From assembly GCA_033297205.1 (NCBI GenBank), contig MU859250.1, forward strand, positions 1 through 64,000: DNA of 64,000 nt. The letters run 5' to 3'. The position numbers were made by a program, and so were the translations under genes. Every line of letters starts with the position of its first letter. Positions within the stretch are counted from its first letter, which is position 1. The stretch comes from Pseudoneurospora amorphoporcata. Its lineage: Eukaryota; Ascomycota; Sordariomycetes; Sordariales; Sordariaceae. Below the pieces are notes generated by a model. That model was given only the letters and a program-made list of their open reading frames with translations. It was not told the origin of the DNA and did no database searches. This document shows positions 56,889 to 64,000 of the stretch, piece after piece.

Positions 56889-59709
56889 ATTGCTGGATTG
56901 AGGCGTTGTTCGAATTACGTAGGGTTTGAGGTTGGATGTAGGACGTCGAATAATTGCTTACTCGGAGGAGCGGAGGAGAGTTGGAACCAGGTCACGTATT
57001 CGGATTTTTGAGATAACACGGTGGCGATGGTGCGCTGCTTCAATATCGTCTTGGAGTGTGGAGGAACTATGGGGTTTTACGACAAAGATAATCAAATGGA
57101 AGGTTCGACACGATGAATGGGTATGGAGGTTTTAAACACGAGATTTCGCCATGGACGATGAATCACAACTTACGAGATGACGGCTATGATGAAATGAGAG
57201 ATGGATGAGATGACAACAGACTCCGCCAACTTGATGTCGCTGAAGGGTGGGATGATATATTACAACAGTGACACCAGCACAACTCAACCGTGGCATATTT
57301 GGTAGATGATACCACAATTTAGACATTTGGGGTGAGGATGAAAACGGTATGTATGATATGGGAAAAGTTGATAGGCATCGTTGGGCGCGTGCTACACAGC
57401 AAGTGGGTCAAACTTTAAAGAGAGGTGTGTATATTTGCGAGTACAGGCACGTGTGTGTCCATCAGAGCGACGGTGGACGACGAGCAGGGCATTTTGAAAT
57501 GATGGTGTGGCTAGTATCTGGGAAGAGTAGGATGTCAGTAACTGGGCTCCTAAGGCAGTAGATGTAGTTATTGACTGTTGTGTCTACATCCAAATGCGAA
57601 ATACCAATCGACCATGTCCCATGGTTTGGTAATATTCGGAACTACCTGGATAGCCGCTACATCGTATCTTACCATCGGCCTTCTCCGTTCTTCATTGTCT
57701 TAACAACCCTTCGGTTTCTTCAATTCTTTGTTCTTGACCACAACTGTTCACCTCCCATACCTCACCGGGTTTCGATTCAGTCCCGTCTTCAAAGAAAGCA
57801 AATGGCCCGATCAGACAAACTCTCTCAGATCCACGTGGTGTCATGGCCCTTCTTTTCCCTTTACCGGGTACGGGGGTATAGAATCCTTAATGTTTTTATC
57901 CGTGACCTTTATGAACTGTTCCGTATCCGCAGGCCTGGACCTGGCGTATTTAACACTTGGGGGATTGTGTACGTTCCAATGTCATTGTTCAGGTCAGGAA
58001 TCACGGTTTTGAGTACAGTACCTCCTCATATATTTTCTCGAGAACGTGTCATGAGGGTTTAATCACTTCCTCCACTTCCCCTACACCATGCTGAGAGATG
58101 AAATGTTGAGTCTATCAGAATAGTAATCGCACGATACACAATGCCACAGATCATGATATAACAAACCCCAATAGATCCACATGCAAGCAAGTGTAAGTAG
58201 GTTGAGCTTGCCAGATTCTTCAGATAAAGGCACAGTACGCGATTGCAGACTCAGGCTCGCTGGGCCACCATCCGGGGCATTGTACGGCAGTTCCTGGTCT
58301 TGTGGTTCTTCTGGCAAACACAATTTTTGTCAATACTCTGTCCTCACTTTACCACCAGAGTCAGAACTATGCATGAGAATGACGAAAGCGTTGGACAAAC
58401 TACACAGAATATCACAAGATGGTCATTTTGCACAGCCATGAAGCCACAAGCCCCCACTTCCCACCCCCGCGCCTTTTGTCTACTCAGGAGGAAACTTTGT
58501 GCGAAAGTCTCGCGAGCCAGGAGCCCTCAGTCAAGTCAAGTCATACACGTGTCTGCGCCTTCCCTAGTCCGGTAACACACAGATGATTTCCCCCCTTTCG
58601 CGTGCGTACCGTTGGCTTTCATGCCCCTGACCCCTTGAGCATGTCTGACCTCTATGCACAGAGATGACAGACAGATAAAAGAAAGAGGGAGCCGTGCTTG
58701 CCGCTTGTGATGAAAATTTTGTCGGTGTGCTGATTTTCTCGTCTCTCTTCGTGTCTCTGGACAGATAGTGGAAGATGATACTGGGATTATACATACCTAG
58801 AAGTAGGTACGTATGCCGATGCTTAGTATATGCCCGAGTGATTGCGTTGGTAAAGCGCATCCGATATGTTCGGTGGTTTCCACAAATGTATAAGTCGGGC
58901 ATGTAGGGAAAGACTGCCGTACACGCTGCACACTGCCAGATACAGTACCCAGCAGGTGCAGGACTGGGTACCTAACTGAAGGTTGCCTGGGGCCACCACT
59001 GTGGAAGTGGCAGGTGCATTGCATGAAGAACCGCATCTGCTTCTCAAACACAAAGTCGGCTGATTCTGACTGATGCTCGTGGAGCTCGGGTGGCTGGCCC
59101 GAGACTAGACTATTGAGCCAAGGTTCGCAAAATCGCATGAGGCCAAGTTTAAGGGGTCCTGGAGCTGAGCTAGAACTCATCTGATAGGAAGATGGAACCG
59201 ATTAATCGTTCTCATTATTGTCTTGGCTCTTCAACGCTTGTGGTGTTGTTTTCCGGGTGAGCTCGGTTATCACGAACTTCGCGGATGATGCCTGCTTTTG
59301 CAAATAATTCCGGCAGCCTAAACCTTTTGCAAAAGAGGGGCTTTTGCGAAAAGGGGTACCGGTGCACAAACCAGGCAAGGAAGCAGTCTTTACCACCAGA
59401 GGGAATGCGGGCAGCTCAAATCTTTAGCAAAAGGGGGGGTTTTAGCACCCAGTCTCGCCGCCAGAGTACCATACGAGCACCCCTCCTTGGTAGTCAGCAA
59501 GGCAAGGAGGAGGACGGAGAACCGTCGCGCTGTACGACCCTCGTCAAGCCTCGGTCTTCAAACTCACGGCTGGGGAAACACTAAGCTGTGTCGGGTTAGG
59601 GTTGGACCAGGGCGTGGATCAGGTGAAAGTGGGGTATCCCCGGATCGGCTCTGGACTCTCTCTCCCACAATTCCGACCCCTCGGTTGTGAGCGCTCACTG
59701 CCCAGAACT

Positions 59710-59772
59710 ACTTGGGGGTTGTGGTTAATGAGTAGGGGGTTGAGTAAAGTCCCACCACCACAACCCCCAAGT
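59710..59772. repeat. Perfect 16-bp inverted repeat with a 31-nt loop
   Basis: ACTTGGGGGTTGTGGT at 59710-59725 is exactly complementary, reversed, to ACCACAACCCCCAAGT at 59757-59772. The transcript of either strand could form a GC-rich hairpin. Confidence 0.92.
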
Positions 59773-61213
59773 AAGTCTCGTCCACTTTTTCTCGCAGCGT
59801 TGCAAGCGAAGTGAACCGGCTCAACGGCACCGCAGCTGTTACCGTGTGATTCGCTTCTTGCCGGAACGGCATCACTTCAATCAATCCAGCACCTCGAAAC
59901 ATCATCTCGAAAAAGACGACGGCATGCCTGACAGTGAACAGTCCTCCTGGGATGGGAAAAGCTGGCAGTCACCCACGCCGACCGGCTACCAGCGCAGGGA
60001 GGATGAGAGACCAGCGGAGAAATCGGAGAGCCTATGAGAACATCCTGAACAGCAACGACAACAAAGACGACATGGACGCGGGCAGTCACCGATTTATGTT
60101 CGGTGGCGCTCTCTTTGTGCATCCTCTTCTTTCTCCCTTCTTTCTTGACGGCCACGTCTCTTTTATGTCTCGGAACCGAAGGATTTCATAAGACGACTAT
60201 GACGGGGCTTTCTGATGTCTGCTAAGGAATTCTCCGTGATGACAGCTCTCAAGTCCACAACCTTCTCATCTCTCCCGCGATCGCCGTTTACGGAATCCCA
60301 TTTGCTTGCCGGCAGCAGAACAGGGCAAGAGAGTTGGCTGATGACGTGGAGTGTCTGTCCAGGACCGGTAGAAGGTGAGAGGTGAACCGTTCTACTTCTA
60401 CCATCATGGCCAATCTCGCGAGGCAAGAAATGTTCCGTTTCTAGCTCATGTTTGATTGCCGTGTGACGTGCGGTGACACTGACTGTATTAGGAGCACACC
60501 GTCGGTCGGTGACACCATCATGTCTTCCATGATCCATTCATGATCCATTGGACTGGCTATCCCATTGGCAAGTCCCCCCTTGGAAGTACAGTGTTTCGCC
60601 GGTTCAGCCGTTGCCCTAGCTGCGGAACGGTGCCGGTATTTGCGCCGCTGAGGTCGCACTTTTGTCTTGGACCCGCGGCGGTATGGTAGAGTTGTCGTAT
60701 ACATACCTACCTATGCTCACACACTTCACTTTATTCATCGGCCGAATCCCTTTCAAGTGGATGGGATAAGGCTGCCTGAACAGCCAAAGGCACTCACCCG
60801 CACTGTAGGGTTTTAGCCGCCTCCGGTATTTGGCTTCTGAATCTGTCCACGATATCCTGATCTCTTGCAGAAGCTATAATCCGGTATAGTGGACGACGAG
60901 TTCCAAAACCAGCATCGCATATGCAGTTTTGTCGCGATATCATATCAACGTCACTTTTAACGCACATTTGGCGGCAAGCAAAACGCGGATGGCCCAATCC
61001 CTCGCACACCCTCAACCCGTACCGTACATACGGCGTCGTGTCGATCACCAGGCTGAGGATACGAGCTTGGCGACCCTGCGACCTTGGACCTCGACGTGAT
61101 CATCCAGATGCGGGAACAGAGCTCACAGGGAGATTCACAGATCACCCGTCATGGCCTTTCTCCCCGATGATCGCCTTGCACCCGGCTTCTTTGTCGGTTG
61201 ATCTGCCCTGTGG

Positions 61214-61214
<1 letters not shown>

Positions 61215-61286
<72 letters not shown>
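61215..61286. repeat. 72-base T homopolymer
   Basis: An uninterrupted run of 72 T. It may be partly an assembly or sequencing artefact, as with the runs at 26910 and 27113, or an expanded poly-T/poly-A tract such as a retroelement tail; no element is recognisable beside it. Confidence 0.95.
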
Positions 61287-61289
<3 letters not shown>

Positions 61290-62951
61290 TTTTATCAAAA
61301 AGACTCCATCGTCCATGTTCTTGCCTTGTCATTTCTCTCATTCAGCTCCATCACCTCCCGGAATCTCCTAGTCTCGCCTCCGCAGCCAAGAGAGGCCAGT
61401 TGAAATGAGCCCCGGATGCCCCACTATCCACGTTTGATTTACGAATGTCAGTCAATGTCAAAACTCTCCAAACAGTGACATGGCGAGCATGGATCAAAGA
61501 GACGCGGTTCGTCTTGGCAACCAGCCACAAGAGTCGAGACATGACGCTTTCGTCCAGATATCGGCTTTGCCTTCCAGTACAAGCAAAGTCGGATTTCACC
61601 CCTTTTATGTCATGCAAGCTGCAGGACTGGGACGGCCTATGTGTTGGGCCTACCTATCGTCTCTTTTTTCTTCTTAAAATACCAACATTCGCTGTTCCAA
61701 ACGCAACTTGCGCTGAGAAAGAGAGTGAGACCCTTCTTAAGCAGTCAGCCTCCCCGAACCGATATCCGAATTGCACAAGCGCTACCCGCAAATCATCCGC
61801 TGAAACCTGTCTCCGGGTAGTGCTAACGGTTTATCCTACTTCAACTACTGGCTCTGAGACATTCCCAGGAGCCCCAAGTGGCCGACGCAGCGACAAAATG
61901 ACCCGCTGCGTACTTAAGTGCCTGTGTGGTGAATGCAGGCGAGGAACATGGCGTTGTGCTACGTGCTGCCGACCTGTCAGGGGTAGCCTAGGATTATTTC
62001 AACTTGTCTTGGAAAAGGAAAAAAAGAAAACAAAAGATGGCCCCGATCCTATGGTGGCGTTAGCTCGCCCATACCCAAATAAGCCAACAGTAGCACGCTA
62101 CTACTGCGTCAACAAAATGAAGCCCAGGCTTCTCTCCGCATTCGAGGGACGCTTGTGGTCGTCTGTTTCCGGGGTCTTGGGATGTCTTATTGTCTTGGTC
62201 TCTTCCAAATCGTCCTGGGCATGACCGCAGTTTCCGGACCCACTGGCTCCCTCTCCATTGTCTGTCTCGCCGCCTCTTGTACTCTTTTTGTAAGCTGACT
62301 GCTTCTCTTCCATTTCCCTTTCTTTGTTACACACGCTCTTGGAAAGATTCCAAATGGTGTGTTCACTTTTCGGTTACCTTTTACTGCGTTTGTTCCAGGG
62401 AACGGGATTTTTGATTATATCCCATGCTCCGGCATCCTATAATCCAGTACCCCTACCGGACAGTTTCCCACACCCCCCGACTTGTATTCTTACCCTTCCC
62501 TCCTCATTCCCCAATTCGCTTTCGTCTTTTGTAGTCCCTTTCAGGTTTAGTGCACGGCAGACTCTAGGACCCCCGGCCCCGGTTCGGTTCTTGTCTTACA
62601 CAGTACAGTCGATCCCCCATGCATCCGTTCCCGCTTCCCTCTTGCCGTGGGACTCGACAAAATTTCCTATAACACATCCCGCGCACCACACACACCCACC
62701 TCGAGTTCCCTTCTGGGAACTTTCCCCTTCTGTCTTGTTGCTGTCTCTTCTGTGTGGGTGATATTACGAACTTTGGTCGGGCCCTTACAATCTTGTTCCG
62801 GTCCAACAGATAAACGCCAACAACATCGATATCTCGAAAGCAACATATTAGACTACCTAGGGTTTGAGTACGAAAATTCATCTGGATTAAGAGAATCACC
62901 AACTGGATTAGGGCCTTAACTGGGAAGAGAAACGAAAAGAAACGAAGGAGG

Positions 62952-64000
62952 ATGGTCAGCGCCTTACTCCCCTTCGAGGGGCCGGCGGATCTCTCGAGGA
63001 TAGAGGCCCCGGTTACCTTGAAGGCCTACCTTATTTGCGCATTTGCAGCATGTGGTGGACTTTGTAAGTCTGAACTTCATGTGTTTGATGCCCAAGGCCA
63101 ATGCTAACTTTCTTGTCACAGTCTTCGGCTATGATACGGGTTGGATCAACGGCGTGCTAGGCATGCCCTACTTCATCACCCTCTACACAGGCTATTCGTA
63201 CGACTACGACAAGAAGCAGCCCATCGGCGTCGATCCCACTAATTTTGGCCTACCCTCGTCGACCAAGTCTCTCATGACCTCGATTCTCTCCTGCGGCACT
63301 TTTTTCGGCGCCCTCATCGCCGGTGATATCGCCGACTTCATCGGCCGTCGGCTCACCATCATTATCGGCTGTCTCATCTTCTGCGTCGGATGTGTCCTGC
63401 AGATCGCTTCGACCAACCAGACCGTTCTGTTCGTGTTTGGTCGACTCATTGCTGGGTTAGGTGTGGGCTTCATCTCAACCGTCATTATCTTGTACATGTC
63501 CGAGATCGCCCCCCGAAAGGTCCGTGGAGCGCTGGTGTCGGCGTACCAGTTCTGCATTACCGTCGGGATTCTGCTCGCCAACTGCGTCGTGTATGCCACG
63601 CAAGATCGGAACGACACGGGCTCGTATCGTATTCCCATTGGTGTGCAGTTTTTATGGGCTTTGATTTTGGGCACTGGGTTGTTTATTTTGCGTAAGTCGT
63701 GGTCCTGTGTGATTTCATCCTGTTGTGATGATGCTGACACCCGTTTTTTTCTAGCCGAGTCACCACGTTACCATGTCATGAAGGGCCAACTTCATTCGGC
63801 CGCCAAGTCCCTGGCTTATGTCCGTGGACAGCCGATTGAGTCGGAGTACATCAAGGACGAACTGGCTGAAATTGTGGCGAACCATGAGTATGAGATGCAA
63901 GTCGTTCCTCAGACCTCATATATCGGATCGTGGGTCGCTTGCTTCCATGGCTCGCTGCGCAAGGGGAACAGTAATATCCGTCGTATCATTTTGGGTTGCG
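62952..64000 (+). CDS. Sugar transporter (MFS, glucose/monosaccharide type), 3' end beyond the window
   Basis: Exons 62952-63063, 63122-63691 and 63755 to the window edge (partial). The first join makes CGGLFFGYDTGWINGVLG, the conserved first-helix sugar transporter motif. Also seen are GDIADFIGRRLT (DxxGRR loop motif), GRLIAGLGVGFIS and YMSEIAPRKVRGALVSAYQF, then PESPRYHVMKG across the second join, a classic PESPR motif at the end of helix 6. The open part covers helices 1-6 and the start of the central loop (about 254 residues of a usual 500-560). The family imports hexoses with or without protons at the plasma membrane. Resemblance is to fungal high-affinity glucose or monosaccharide transporters; the exact substrate is not known. 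Introns have CTAAC/CTGAC branch sites. Confidence 0.95.

Larger units (their letters stand above)
56889..62951. other. 6-kb region without a recognisable gene
   Basis: No frame shows a known domain. A 163-codon frame at 57571-58062 lacks protein-like features. Structures present are a degenerate repeat near 59311-59453, a 16-bp inverted repeat at 59710-59772 and a T homopolymer at 61215-61286. The last several hundred bases are CT-rich and resemble the promoter and leader of the sugar transporter at 62952. Confidence 0.5.

Noticed and set aside
57571..58062. 163-codon open frame on the + strand
   Set aside because: No domain, no supporting splice structure and amino-acid order without protein-like periodicity; treated as chance.
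61215..61286. Poly-A tail of a retroelement insertion
   Set aside because: No reverse transcriptase, target-site duplication or element body could be recognised on either side; an expanded homopolymer or assembly artefact is simpler.

Overview
The window looks like nuclear DNA of a filamentous ascomycete of the Sordariales, most likely Neurospora or Sordaria. Genes are split by short introns (about 50-115 nt) with GTANGT-type donors, CTAAC/CTGAC branch sites and CAG/TAG acceptors. Every recognisable protein is of fungal type, and genes are widely spaced on both strands. A 10-N gap and very long T runs show a draft assembly.

Layout. Positions 1-59 may hold the first codons of a leftward gene. 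After 4.5 kb without a gene comes an APSES/KilA-N regulator (4563-7123, +). Then follow a Cns1/TTC4-type Hsp90 cochaperone (9421-10857, -), an intact tRNA-Val(AAC) (11429-11502, -) in a 5.9-kb gene-poor stretch, an MFS transporter (16710-18487, +), a tRNA-like element (19947-20042, +), a nine-exon phospholipase D (20310-23750, -) and a GNAT acetyltransferase (26101-26807, +). The middle is denser: a PDI-like ER membrane protein (28265-30820, -), tyrosyl-DNA phosphodiesterase (31803-33832, +), acyl-CoA-binding protein (34354-34903, -), End3 (36008-37374, -), a tRNA-Val pseudogene (38213-38282, +), inositol monophosphatase (38585-39607, -) and a membrane-anchored NPF-motif protein (40615-41484, -). 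A murky stretch at 42.2-44.0 kb holds a broken or unspliced coding remnant and an unrecognised repeat-containing gene. Then come a membrane-anchored phytase-family phosphatase (44146-45992, -), an oligopeptide transporter (47111-50372, -), 5-formyl-THF cyclo-ligase (51175-51996, +), SmE (52265-52741, -) and an Mtr10/transportin-SR importin (53605-56888, +). Six kb without a recognisable gene precede a sugar transporter cut by the right edge (62952 onward).

How the genes relate. This is an ordinary chromosome arm of unrelated housekeeping and transport genes, not an operon-like or secondary-metabolite cluster. Weak thematic links are divergent SmE/Mtr10 (RNA processing and SR/mRNA-binding protein import), and End3 (EH domain) lying 3.2 kb from a membrane protein with two NPF motifs, the ligand class of EH domains.

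I found no convincing new multi-gene system. The items most worth a second look are a tRNA-Val copy with a 4-nt deletion in the anticodon arm, a phytase-family enzyme carrying a perfect EF-hand loop and an N-terminal membrane anchor, a phospholipase D with an RGG/YGG-type insert and an 11-nt exon, a possible mitochondrial presequence on Tdp1, and two introns that are multiples of three without stops. All exon joins were inferred by eye from splice signals and protein-family continuity.
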